The notes under the pieces are model-generated. The model was not told the origin of the DNA. It made no database searches and was given only the letters and a program-made list of their open reading frames with translations. From Spisula solida (lineage: Eukaryota; Mollusca; Bivalvia; Venerida; Mactridae): a stretch of 64,000 bases of DNA. The first letter of the stretch is position 1; each line of letters begins with the position of its first letter. Positions 47,107-59,852 of this stretch are shown here, one piece after another. The stretch covers positions 6,704,453 through 6,768,452 of the forward strand of contig OX365946.1 of the NCBI GenBank assembly GCA_947247005.1, read 5' to 3'. The position numbers and the translations under genes are program-made.

Positions 47107-47914
47107 TCAAACATTAAATACTATATATGGAATCTTAATTAATCACCCCATCAAACAATTAAATAATATACCTATTTTTCTCACTGTAATGATTACATGT
47201 AAGTTAGTAACTTATATTTTAACTTTAATTTAGTCAGCCCCAAGAAATAGATCAGTGGTGTATTAAATCAATAGTTGTAGGGGCCGAAAAGATATACAAA
47301 AACGTAGCTAGCCAGTCAGCTGGGGCAAGGCCCCCTGGCCCCCTACCTGAATACGTGCCTGAAACCGTTTTTGGCAATTTAGACAAGATGGACGCATTCG
47401 TGAATTAAGCGTGAATTAAAAATAAACTTTCTGCCCTGGGTATTGTACCAAGGAGTCAGGCCATTCAAAGTTGTGATAAATGGCGAATATGGTTGTAAAC
47501 AGGTCGGAGATCATTCTTTACATCGAAGAAGATTTAAGGTTTAAAACTTTGATTATAATCACAACACCGGGTGTTAAGTCCTGCGTGGTGGCCGTAAAAA
47601 GTCACCCCAACTTTATATCGGTGTTAATATATTGTTCTGGTCCTTCCGGATCAATGACAATGACTCCAATATGTTAGTGTTGAGAACTGAATACCACTCA
47701 AGCCAGTGCTAGGGGGCAAGGGAGATTTTGCACTTTCCATTATCTCTCATGAACTGAGTCGGCAACTTTAACTTTAAATTTTTGGTTTGCTTGCTCTCAA
47801 GGGATCGACATTCCAGATTCTTTTTTCAATGATTATTGTATTCTGTGCTGCATTTTACCATAATACAACGGTAATAGGGGTACCAAGGATACATAGAAAT
47901 ATGGCAGTGGCTAG
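47107..47914. other. Intergenic, no gene
   Basis: No supported feature. The segment near 47300-47370 (GGGGCAAGGCCCCCTGGCCCC) is a GC-rich imperfect palindrome. Confidence 0.4.
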
Positions 47915-48790
47915 CCGTCCGGCGCCGGACGACTAGACAGCGAAATAAGTCGTCCGGCATTAGAAATAGAAGTAGTAATGGAACAAAGAAAGTTTCAATT
48001 ACAGTATTATGAGGATGGGGATAGTATATGACTTCACTTCATGCTGAAAAAATGAAATTGCTGTGTTAGGTAATTGACAGTTTGGAATGTCACTGGTTAT
48101 AATAGCGTGAAAACAATGTTACCGTTTATGAATCGTATCATGGTAGGTCCTATTCTAAACTCCCTGATTGTATATTGTATTTAAAATTTACAAAAAAATA
48201 CAATTGTAATTGTATTGTTTTGTATATATGTGCTATTAAAACTGCGAATGAAAAGTAATTAATTGCCATATATCTTTGTTTGTGTTACTTCGGCAAATTA
48301 ACGTGCGTACTTTGTTTGTTTTCCAATATGGCGGACATTATACGGAGATACACGGCCGGTCACAAAATGGATGCAGATAAATGCACTAACTTGTCTCGCT
48401 TTCTTTCTGAAAGTATTATTACAAAATCTATTCGATACAAAGCCATAATTGTATAGTGGGATAACGTGTATAAGGAGATTATATATATATATATATATAT
48501 ATTATAACTATTGTAAATGAGAACATCTGCCGTTTTTATTGATGTATTTATGCAATCTCTTTGTACAAATTTATGTTTTAAATTGAATAAAAAAAAAAAA
48601 ACTTGTCTCGCTTAATTCGTAGTTTATTACAAGGTAGAAACATATGTGATACTTATCACAAGAAAATAACTGAAATTATGGATGCCTAATGCATAGAAAT
48701 AGAATGACAGTTACCTAGCCAATGCATGTATCGTTTGCTAGTCGTCCGATGACGGACGACTAATTTCGCTGTCTAGTCGTCCGGTGCCGC
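47915..48790. mobile_element. TIR element with interleaved CGTCCGG palindromes
   Basis: The left end contains the perfect palindrome CGTCCGGCGCCGGACG followed by GACTAGACAGCGAAATAAGTCG; the right end is the near-complement (GTCGTCCGATGACGGACGAC, then TTTCGCTGTCTAGTCGTCCGG). Each terminus is thus itself a double inverted repeat. The interior has an AT run (48480-48500) and a poly-A run (about 48588). No coding. Confidence 0.7.
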
Positions 48791-48854
48791 AATTATAACT
48801 AAAAACTTAAACCTTACTGGTCACCCGCGTTAAAGGAATTTCACGCTAAAATGA

Positions 48855-51245
48855 CAAAAGCCAGACATAACTGACAAAAATGAAAAACGTGTGTTTCGTC
48901 GGTCGTTAAGAAAAGCATCACGTGACTTTGAAAGGCGCAAATTAGAGCGCATCGATAATTTAGCTGAAATGGATCAAACGGGGTTTTGGAAGGTTGTGAA
49001 CTCTCGTAAGAAAAAACATAAGCAATCTTACTCAGAGATAAACTTTCAAGGCAAGTTAAAATCTGATCCAGAACGAATTTTGCATGGATGTCAAAATTAC
49101 TTCTAAAACCTTTATAGCTTTTCCAATAACTTTGATAACGATTTCAAAACGAAAGTTGAGTCCAACTTAGAACATTTTCTCGATGGCAACAACAATCTAG
49201 TTAGCGAGAGTCTTGTTAAACCAATAGGTGTTAACGAACTGTCTCTAATTGTGAGGGCTCTGCCTAATGGGAAAAGCGCGTCATACGACCAGATAACTTA
49301 CGAACATATTAAGTTTGGGGGTCAATCCCTATTAAGGTACTTGTCCAAACTATTCTCATTAATTTTAGTTCGCGAACATGTCCCAGAGCGTTTTAAACAA
49401 AGTATAACTGTGACACTACACAAGGGACAAGGCAAACCAAAATCCGAGCCTAACAACTACAGAGCCATCTCGTTGTTACCAGTTATCTCATAACTATTTG
49501 AGAAGGTGCTACTGACTCGTATTGAGCAAAGTGGTCTGTTAAAGTATTTGCATCCCTTACAACATGGGTTTCAGAGAGGTAAATCATGTAAGATGACTTC
49601 TTTCATTTACCAAGAATCCGTTAATTATTGTTTGGAACGCGGCAATGCTCTATACACCTGCTTTCTCGACGCTTCGAAAGCGTTCGATATGACGTGGATT
49701 GACGGTCTGTTACATAAACTGTACGAGCTTGGTATTACGGGAACTTTACTCAGGCTTTTCAAAGATATGTTAACAGGAGCATCTAGTCGTGTAGTTTGTT
49801 GTGGCTTTCTTTCAAAACAATTTAATATCACACAAGGCACACGACAAGGTAGTATATGTTCTCCGTTCCTTTACACGGTCTATATTGACGGACTCCTTAA
49901 AGACCTCTGCTCGTCACCACACGGTCTACGCATAAATGATGTAAACCTTAGCGCACCTACGCAAGCTGACGACGTAGTTCTGTTGTCACTGACAAAAGAT
50001 GGTTTAAACGAGCTTCTGTGTACTTGCAGAAACTACGCTAACAAGTGGCGTTACCGTTATAATGCTAGTAATTACGCCACTATGATATTGACACCGGGCA
50101 GACCCCGTGCACGCGATATACAATTGTGCTACGGTGATATACAACTCGAAAATGTCAGAGAATAAAAACGCTTAGGTATTACACAATGTGACAATCGTAA
50201 ATCTCCAGCTAGTGTTGATGCCATACGACAGTCTGCACATGGGACTTTGTTTAGCCTCTCGCCTTGTGGTATCCATAATGACGGATTGAATCCAATAACA
50301 GCGGCTAAACTATATACTTGTATCGTCTTGCCTCGTGCACTTAATAGATGCGAGCTATGGAATTCTATAACTGCCTCTGACATGCGTCACCTTGAAGCCA
50401 CACACCACTTTTGTATAAAAAGGATACAAAATATCCCATTCCAAACTAGATCTGACATAGCTATCGGTATGCTTGGTTTCACTAGTATACAGGCGTATAT
50501 AGATACTCAGAAACTGTTATTTTTCGGCACATTGTGTCGTATGGCCCCTCGTGATGTGTGTTTCAAACTCTTTGTTCACAGACTTTATCAATACATGAAC
50601 AAATCTACACACAATAACAAAGGATACATAAATGATGTGATTCAAATCATTCACAAGTACAACCTATGTAACTACCTACAACAGTTCATTACTTATAATT
50701 CATTTCCTTATAAGAAGACATGGAATGAACTATGCAAACGGACTGTGCTATTATATGAACGATCAGAATGGCTAAAACTAATGAACGCTTCAAATGACTT
50801 CGCGTTATTTCGAGAAGTACATAATGAATTGACAATTTCGAACATATGGCGTGTGGCCCTTGAAAAACCGAATTCCCTTACATTAATGACATTTTTATCC
50901 CAACTGATGTGCAAATGTAGATGGCCATCAAAAATATCTTGCAATACCTGTAACCTCGATGTTGAATTTACAGGAAACCATAAACTGTTTGACTGTGTCG
51001 GTAACTGCAATTTAGTCCAACACGCAATGTACGGGTATTTCGAAGGTATAGAAACATTGCTTGGTGGGCTATTTTGCAGTTACTTACAACAGTCTCAAAA
51101 CATGAATTTATTGAAGTATTTGTTAGGATACACTGATGATATTATTGTGAAGATGGTAAACAAAGAACTATACCCCGATTTCATGATGTGTGTGAAGTTG
51201 GCAAAGCAATCGACAATCGCCAATCAACATTCAATGTCTAGCTAG
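48855..51245 (+). pseudogene. Non-LTR retrotransposon reverse transcriptase, 5'-truncated, three TAA stops
   Basis: One reading frame of about 797 codons, with no frameshift, is broken only by TAA at 49104-49106, 49491-49493 and 50163-50165. It starts with a basic pre-RT region, then NGKSASYDQI and LHKGQGKP..NNYRAISLL (RT motifs 1-2), FLDASKAFD (motif A, 49662-49688), GTRQGSICSPFL (motif B), QADDVVLLS (motif C catalytic box, from 49962) and a YKxLGI-like thumb motif right after the third stop. Near the end is a CCHC cluster (C-x2-C-x9-H-x4-C, CNTC...H...C). The upstream endonuclease is absent. It ends at TAG inside the first satellite unit. Probably Jockey/I-like; the clade is not settled. 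Confidence 0.88.
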
Positions 51246-54200
51246 ACAATCGACATTCATCTCGACATTGGAAATAAGGCCTGTATCGCCATCATTATAA
51301 TGTATATTTCCAATGTCGAGCTGGACAATCGTCATTCATCTCGACATTCAAAAATCACACTGTACCCCGCTTACAAATATGCAAAATTCCAATGTCGAGC
51401 TGGACAATCGACATCCATCTCTACATTCGACATAGGTACTGTGTCGCCATTATAAGAATGTAAATTTCCAACGTCTAGCTAGACAATCGACGTTCATCTC
51501 GACATTGAAAAATAGACTGTACCGCACTCACAGTAATGCAAAATTCCAATGTCGATCTGGACAATCGACGTTCATCTCGACATTCAAAATACATAGTGTA
51601 AGGCGCCCACTGTAATAGAAAACTCCAATGTCGAGCTGGACAATCGACGTTCATCTCGACATTCAAAAAACAGACAGTACTGTGCCCACTGTTATAGAAA
51701 TTCCAATGTCGAGCTGGACAATCGACGTTCATCTCGACATTCAAAAAACAGGCTGTACCACACGTACAGTTATGAAAAAATCCAATGTCGAGCTGGACAA
51801 TCGACATCCATCTAGACATTCAAAAAACAGACTGTACCGCGCCCACTGTTATAGAAATTCCAATGTCGAGCTGGACAATCGACGTTCATCTCGACATTCA
51901 AAAAACAGGCTGTACCACACTTACAGTTATGAAAAAATCCAATGTCGAGCTGGACAATCGACATCCATCTAGACATTCAAAAAACAGACTGTACCGCGCT
52001 CACTGTTATAGAAAATTCCAATGTCGAGCTGGACAATCGACGTTCATCTCGACATTCAAAAAACAGGCTGTACCACGCTTACAGTTATGAAAAAATCCAA
52101 TGTCGAGCTGGACAATCGACGTTCATCTCGACATTCAAAAAACAGACAGTACTGTGCCCACTGTTATAGAAATTCCAATGTCGAGCTGGACAATCGACGT
52201 TCATCTCGACATTCAAAAAACAGGCTGTACCACGCGTACAGTTATGAAAAAATCCAATGTCGAGCTGGACAATCGACGTTCATCTCGACATTCAAAAAAC
52301 AGACAGTACTGTGCCCACTGTTATAGAAATTCCAATGTCGAGCTGGACAATCGACGTTCATCTCGACATTCAAAAAACAGGCTGTACCACACTTACAGTT
52401 ATGAAAAAATCCAATGTCGAGCTGGACAATCGACGTTCATCTCGACATTCAAAATACAGACTGTACCGCGCCCACCGTTATAGAAAATTCAAATGTCGAG
52501 CTGAACAATCGACGTTCATCTCGACATTCAAAAAACAGACTGTACCACGCTTACAATCATGAAAAATTCCAATGTCGAGCTGGACAATCGACGTTCATCT
52601 CGACATTCAAAAAACAGACAGTACTGTGCCCACTGTTATAGAAATTCCAATGTCGAGCTGGACAATCGACGCTCATCTCGACATTCAAAAAACAGGCTGT
52701 ACCACGCTTACAGTTATGAAAAAATCCAATGTCGAGCTGGACAATCGACATCCATCTAGACATTCAAAAAACAGACTGTACCGCGCCCACTGTTATAGAA
52801 AATTTCAATGTCGAGCTGGACAATCGACGTTCATCTCGACATTCAAAAAACAGACAGTACTGTGCCCACTGTTATAGAAATTCCAATGTCGAGCTGGACG
52901 ATCGACGTTCATCTCGACATTCAAAAAACAGGCTGTACCACGCGTACAGTTATGAAAAAATCCAATGTCGAGCTGGACAATCGACGTTCATCTCGACATT
53001 CAAAAAACAGACAGTACTGTGCCCACTGTTATAGAAATTCCAATGTCGAGCTGGACAATCGACGTTCATCTCGACATTCAAAAAACAGACAGTACTGTGC
53101 CCACTGTTATAGAAATTCCAATGTCGAGCTGGACGATCGACGTTCATCTCGACATTCAAAAAACAGGCTGTACCACGCGTACAGTTATGAAAAAATCCAA
53201 TGTCGAGCTGGACAATCGACGTTCATCTCGACATTCAAAAAACAGACAGTACTGTGCCCACTGTTATAGAAATTCCAATGTCGAGCTGGACAATCGACGT
53301 TCATCTCGACATTCAAAAAACAGGCTGTACCACACTTACAGTTATGAAAAAATCCAATGTCGAGCTGGACAATCGACATCCATCTAGACATTCAAAAAAC
53401 AGACTGTACCGCGCCCACTGTTAGAGAAATTCCAATGTCGAGCTGGACAATCGACGTTCATCTCGACATTCAAAAATCAGGCTGTACCACACTTACAGTT
53501 ATGAAAAAATCCAATGTCGAGCTGGACAATCGACATCCATCTAGACATTCAAAAAACAGACTGTACCGCGCCCACTGTTATAGAAAATTCCAATGTCGAG
53601 CTGGACAATCGACGTTCATCTCGACATTCAAAAAACAGGCTGTACCACGCTTACAGTTATGAAAAAATCCAATGTCGAGCTGGACAATCGACGTTCATCT
53701 CGACATTCAAAAACAGACAGTACTGTGCCCACTGTTATAGAAATTCCAATGTCGAGCTGGACAATCGACGTTCATCTCGACATTCAAAAAACTGGCTGTA
53801 CCACGCTAACAGTTATGAAAAAATCCAATGTCGAGCTGGACAATCGACATCCATCTAGACATTCAAAAAACAGACTGTACCGCGCCAACTGTTATAGAAA
53901 ATTCCAATGTCGAGCTGGACATTCGACGTTCATCTCGACATTCAAAAACCAGGCTGTACCACGCTTACAGTTATGAAAAAATCCAATGTCGAGCTGGACA
54001 ATCGACATCCATCTAGACATTCAAAAAACAGACTGTACCGAGCCCACTGTTATAGAAAATTCAAATGTCGAGCTGGACAATCGACGTTCATCTCGACATT
54101 CAAAAAACAGACAGTACTGTGCCCACTGTTATAGAAATTCCAATGTCGAGCTAGACAATCGATGTTCATCTCGACATTCAAAAAACAGGCTGTACCACGC

Positions 54201-57190
54201 TTACAGTTATGAAAAAATCCAATGTCGAGCTGGACAATCGACATCCATCTAGACATTCAAAAACAAGACTCAACCGCGCCCACTCTTATAGAAAATTCCA
54301 ATGTCGAGCTGGACAATCGACGTTCATCTCGACATTCAAAAACCAGACAGGCTGTGCTGCTCCTACAGTTATGAAATATTTGAATGTCCAGCTGGACAAT
54401 CGACGTTCATCTCGACATTCGAAAAAATACACTGTAATGCGTTTACAGTTATGCAAAATTCCAATGTCGAGCTGGACAATTGACGTTCATCTCGACATTC
54501 AAAAAACAGGCTGCACAAAGCTTACAGTTATGAAAAAATCCAATGTCGAGCTGGACAATCGACATCCATCTAGACATTCAAAAACCAGACTCTACCGCGC
54601 CCACTCTTATAGAAAATTCCAATGTCGAGCTGGACAATCGACGTTCATCTCGACATTCAAAAAACAGGCTGTACCACGCTTACAGTTATGAAAAAAATCC
54701 AATGTCGAGCTGGACAATCGACGTTCATCTCGACATTCAAAAAACAGACAGTACTGTGCCCACTGTTATAGAAATTCCAATGTCGAGCTGGACAATCGAC
54801 GTACATCTCGACATTCAAAAAACAGGCTGTACCACGCTTACAGTTATGAAAAAATCCAATGTCGAGCTGGACAATCGACATCCATCTAAAAATTCAAAAA
54901 AACAGACTACCGCGCTTACTGTTATAGAAAATTTCAATGTCAAGCTGGACAATCAACGTTCATCTCGTCATTCAAAAAACAGACTGTACTGCGCCCACTG
55001 TTTTAGAATATTCCAATGTCGATCTGGACAATCGACGTTCATCTCGACATTCGAAAAAAACACACTGATATGCGATTACAGTTATGCTAAATTCCAATGT
55101 CGAGCTGGACAATCGACGTTCATCTCGACATTCAACAAACAGGCTGTACCACGCTGGACAATCGACATCCATCTAGACCTTCAAAAACAAGACTCTACCG
55201 CGCCCGCTGTTATAGAAATTCCAATGTCGAGCTGGACAATCGACGTTCATCTCGACATTTAAAAAACAGACAGGCTGTGCTGCTCCAACAGTTATGAAAT
55301 ATTTGAATGTCCAGCTGGACAATCGACGTTCATCTCGACATTCGAAAAAACACACTGTAATGCGCTTACAGTTATGCAAAATTCCAATGTCGAGCTGGAC
55401 AATCGACGTTCATCTCGACATTCAAAAAACAGGCTGTACCACGCTTACAGTTATGAAAAAATCCAATGTCGAGCTGGACAATCGACACCCATCTAGACAT
55501 TCAAAAACCAGACTCTACCGCGCCAACTATTATAGAAAATTCCAATGTCGAGCTGGACAATCGACGTTCATCTCGACATTCAAAAAACAGGCAGTACTGT
55601 GCCCACTGTTATAGAAAATTCCAATGTCGAGCTGGACAATCGACGTTCATCTCGACATTCAAAAAACTGACAGTACTGTGCCCACTATTATAGAAAATTC
55701 CAATGTCGAGCTGGACAATCGACATCCATCTAGACATTAAAAAAAAACAGACTACCGCGACCACTGTTATAGAAAATTCCAATGTCGAGCTGGACAATCG
55801 ACGTTCATCTCGACATTCAAAAAACAGACTGTACCGCGACCACTGTTATAGAAAATTCCAATGTCGAGCTGGACAATGGCCGTTCATCTCGACATGAAAA
55901 AAAGGCTGTACCACGCGTACAGTTATGAAAAAATCCAATGTCGAGCTGGACAATCGACGTTCATCTCGACATTCAAAAAACAGACAGTACTGTGCCCACT
56001 GTTATAGAAATTCCAATGTCGAGCTGGACAATCGACGTTCATCTCGACATTAAAAAAACAGGCTGTACCACGCGTACAGTTATGAAAAAATCCAATGTCG
56101 AGCTGGACAATCGACGTTCATCTCGACATTCAAAATACAGACTGTACCGCGCCCACCGTTATAGAAAATTCAAATGTCGAGCTGAACAATCGACGTTCAT
56201 CTCGACATTCAAAAAACAGACTGTACCACGCTTACAATCATGAAAAATTCCAATGTCGAGCTGGACAATCGACGTTCATCTCGACATTGAAAAAAAACAG
56301 GCAGTACTGCGCCTACAGTTATGAAAAATTTCAATGTCGAGCTGGACAATCGACGTTCATCTCGACATTCAAAAAACAGGCTGTACCACGCTTACATTTA
56401 TGAAAAAAATCCAATGTCGAGCTGGACAATCGACATCCATCTAGAAATTCAAAAAAAACAGACTACCGCGCCCACTGTTATAGAAAATTCCAATGTCGAG
56501 CTGGACAATTGACATCCATCTATACATTCGATATAGATAATGTGTCGCCATTATAAGAATGAACATTTCACATGTCTAGCTAGACAATCGACGTTCATCT
56601 CGACATTGAAAAAAAGACTATGCCGCCTTCACAGTAATGCAAAATCCCAATGTCGATCTGGACAATCGACGTTCATCTCGACATTCAAAAAACAGACTGT
56701 ACCGCGCCCACTGTGATAGAAAATTTGAGTGTCGAGCTGGACAATCGACGTTCATCTCAACATTCGTAAAAAAGACTGAGAGTGTACCGCGCCCACTGTT
56801 ATAGAATATTCCAATGTCGAGCTGGACAATCGACGTTCATCTCGACATTCGAAAATCACACTGTAATGCGCTAACAGTTATGCAAAATTCTAATGTCGAG
56901 CTGGACAATCGACGTTCATCTCGACATTGAAAAAAACAAGCAGTACTGCGCCTACAGTTATGAAAAATTTCAATGTCGAGCTGGACAATCGACGTTCATC
57001 TCGACATTCCAAGAAAAGACTGTACCACGCTTACAGCTATGGAAAATTCCAATGTCGAGCTGGACAATCGACGTTCATCTCGACATTCGTAAAAAAGACT
57101 GTACCGCGCCCACTGTTATAGAAAATTCCAATGTCGAGCTGGACAATCGACGTTCATCTCGACATTCAAACAACAGCCAGTACCGCGCTT
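51229..57190 (+). repeat. 79-bp satellite array with 157-bp dimeric organisation
   Basis: About 76 units. Each has AATGTCGAGCTGGACAATCG near its start and CTCGACATTC about 30 bases later, so every unit can form a hairpin with stem AATGTCGAG/CTCGACATT. The second half alternates between an A type (CCCACTGTTATAGAAATT) and a B type (CACGCTTACAGTTATGAAA), giving 157-bp dimers, with 79-bp slips. A C type (TGCTGCTCC..GAAATATTTG) and a D type (CACTGTAATGCG) occur in ordered cassettes. Because 79 is not a multiple of 3 and stops are rare, long frames (up to 239 codons, 54543-55262) run through it; they are not genes. Confidence 0.95.
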
Positions 57191-57300
57191 ACAGATATAT
57201 GCAATTGATATTATGTCTGTGTGTAACGGTCGTAAAATGTTACACCGTATATCAAGTAAGTGTAAATCAACCGACTCAAAGTATTGTGTGGTGTAGTCAC

Positions 57301-58251
57301 ACACAGACACTTGGGGTCTGGACCCCGCCCCCTCCCCCAGCTACGCACCTGGGTATATTTTTATCATCAACATTGTATATCCAGACCCATACATCAATCA
57401 CACAAACATTATTAAACGCATCCGGACAAATAAAAAATATTCGTAAATGCCTCTCTAGCTTTAATAATACAAAGATAAAAATGTTTGACTGAAATTTCTC
57501 GCACACCTTCCTCGAATATCGGGTCGTGTTTAACTCACTGTGCAACTTTCCTGCCAATATTTGGTGTCCTTTGGTCAAGTACACATTACTCTTTACGATG
57601 ATGATAAAGACAGAAACCGATCACCGCCCCTGCCTCCACAATTTGCGAGAAAGTTGGCAATTTTCAACTCAAAACACGACTCGCACATAATCTTTCGACG
57701 CTGGTTTCCCGTCTGATCAATACGAAAGTACGGCGCCGCGCCTTGAACGTTGGAACCAGATATGTAAATAAACCATTCGGAATACCTCGTTTGGGTCCAA
57801 CGTTCAACGCGCGACACAGTTCTTATGTATCAGGCTGGTAACCACCGTTCAAATTGTCGAAAGATTATGTGCGCGGCGGAAAATGAGTTGACAATTGCAA
57901 ACTTTCTCGCATATTTTGTCGACAAGAGCGCTGATTGAGTATTGTCAGTATAGTCATCGTAAAGATTAATTTGTTATTGACCGAAAGACATCAGAAATAT
58001 ACGGGTAAGTTGCAAAACAAGTTTTACACGATCAATTTTTCTAGGTCGGTGTGCGAGAAACTTCAGCGAAACATTTCTATCTTTGTGTTATTTAAGCAGT
58101 AGATGAATTACTCAGATTTTTGTATTAATATCAAATACATCCAACAAATGTTTGTGTGATTGCTGAATGGGTCTGGATATATAAGAAATATAAAAAATAT
58201 TTCCAGGCGCGTATTGGGAGGGGGCTTGGTCCAGACCCCAAGTGTCTGTGT
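57301..58251. mobile_element. 951-bp TIR element with 6-bp TSD
   Basis: Ends ACACAGACACTTGGGGTCTG and its near complement (CAGACCCCAAGTGTCTGTGT), flanked by AGTCAC (57295-57300 and 58252-58257). Inner GC-rich stretches (CCCCGCCCCCTCCCCC / GGGAGGGGG) also pair. The interior has a repeated TTTGCGAGAAAGTT/AACTTTCTCGCA inverted pair (57640, 57898). No transposase seen. Confidence 0.8.
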
Positions 58252-58296
58252 AGTCACATTGATTCTGGTAAATTGTGCATCATTTTTAGTTGTTCA

Positions 58297-58383
58297 TGCG
58301 ATAGCTTATTGGTCTAATAGATTGTACTCCCAAATGCTTTGCAATTATGCCGTGCAATATAGGTTCGAATCCCCACTATATGT
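58297..58383 (+). pseudogene. tRNA-like segment with strong B box
   Basis: AGCTTATTGGTCTAATAGAT resembles a D-arm/A box, and ATAGGTTCGAATCCCCACTAT is a T-arm containing a consensus B box (GGTTCGAATCC, 58362-58372). An unusually long middle and poor acceptor pairing argue for a tRNA-derived SINE or pseudogene. Confidence 0.45.
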
Positions 58384-59850
58384 GTTAACTGTAGGTTTAT
58401 TGCATTGTTAACGTACGTGATTATTTATTTGGCAAATGTCGACGTTAATGTTTGTTTTCTGTTGGATAAGGTTACGATTGTAAAATATATTCTTCCACCA
58501 TTGCCCACTTTCCTCGGTTGATGTAAACATTACCGCACCTTGCCAGTTTGTTTGTTTTGGGTCCAGGTCATAGCCAACACCCACCCCTTCCCCGACAAGC
58601 ATGTAACCTGTACCGGTGACAAACCGGTATAACCCGGTGGTCAATGGAGTGATATATACTTCCAGCTATAGGTTGAGTAAAATCGGAGGATGTTAAGATT
58701 TATAACTAAATTATAAGTATGTTCGCGTTATACATTGAGCATCCCTCGTTCACCACATTTATTTTAAAAGTTGCGAACACTTTGAGATAGTATTAGCCAC
58801 TCAGAAGGTGTGTATGAGGGAGTGGTAAGTGTATCAGATCGCTAGGTTATGCCCTGGTCACACTGTCAAGGATCGACTTTTTGGATTGCTACGGACTCGA
58901 TCCGGTATTGTACGGAAAATCCGTAGTAATCTGCCGTAACCCGTAGTGGCATCTCTGTCTCAGTGGTGTCTTGGTCGTAGATCTTTTTTTTTAACTATAC
59001 GAGACTACAAACAAATAATGAGTTCGAACTACGTCTTTCACGGCGTTCGGTGTACTTCGGACAACTACATTCAACTTAGGTTTCCCTTTCTTCGGTTAAC
59101 TACGAACTACTATGCATGTTGTGGAGCGCGGTCACATTTACGGATGAAGTTTGTTATGAACGCAGTTAACTACACGATGCTAGATATTACTAACTAGTTA
59201 TAATTACTCCGTGATAATCCCTACCAACCCATATAAATCCGTTCTACACCCATTTATCAAGACATACAGTCCATTAACAGTATCAGTTGTCAACCTTAGC
59301 AACTTACGAATAGTAGACACAGGAACCAATTTGTGCAGGATGGTATTCCGCCACCGACAGACCAATACATTAATATTGTAAGTCGTTGAGAACTAATTTG
59401 AAACTAGGTGCAAGAGCCTTCATGGGCCAAGTATCCTGTCTAGAGTTTCGATGCCGCCCTGGTAAGACACGGTTTCCCTGAATTTCAAGCTGGGACATAG
59501 AGAACAGGATTTAAAGTGACTTTCGAACTTATCCGGAATTCTCGTTATGTCGTAGTAATTGTCAAGGTCCCGAAAAATCCGAGATAACAAGAGTCGATTG
59601 TACTTTGTATGTATTTATTTAGCTGTACATCTTGGCTATACGTACCACCTTTTGAGATATTCGGCGGCTTCTGTTGGTTACACAATACCAATTATACTTT
59701 GTAACACGTATTAACCTCAAATGTTATTAAAATAAATGAGTGGAAAAACAATAGATTTGAGCTTCAAAATAATCAAATAACGTTACAAAAATATATCATG
59801 TATTATCTAAATAAAATCTGACCATCAATTGATAACATAAAATTACTCAA
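58384..59850. other. Intergenic, no gene
   Basis: No coding region supported. The segment 58855-58960 starts CCTGGTCACACTGTC and contains CGGACTCGATCCGG and GTACGG words, like the CGTACG-rich inverted repeat further on, and may be a degraded relative. Confidence 0.4.
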
Positions 59851-59852
59851 TT

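Noticed and set aside
48855..51245. Genetic code change with TAA as a sense codon
   Set aside because: The three TAA positions correspond to different expected residue types in related RTs, and the host genes here end in TAG or TAA normally; nonsense mutations are simpler.
51229..57190. CRISPR-like array
   Set aside because: Units are contiguous variants of one sequence with no unique spacers, in a eukaryotic context with no cas genes.
51229..57190. Hammerhead ribozyme in the dimeric satellite
   Set aside because: I looked for CTGATGA and GAAA core motifs in correct order on both strands of the unit and did not find them.
51628..57492. Many overlapping + strand ORFs of 60-239 codons with MSSWTIDVHLDIQK-type repeats
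   Set aside because: They are produced by the 79-bp satellite read in rotating frames; no gene signals, and the same peptide appears in all frames and in the inverted array.
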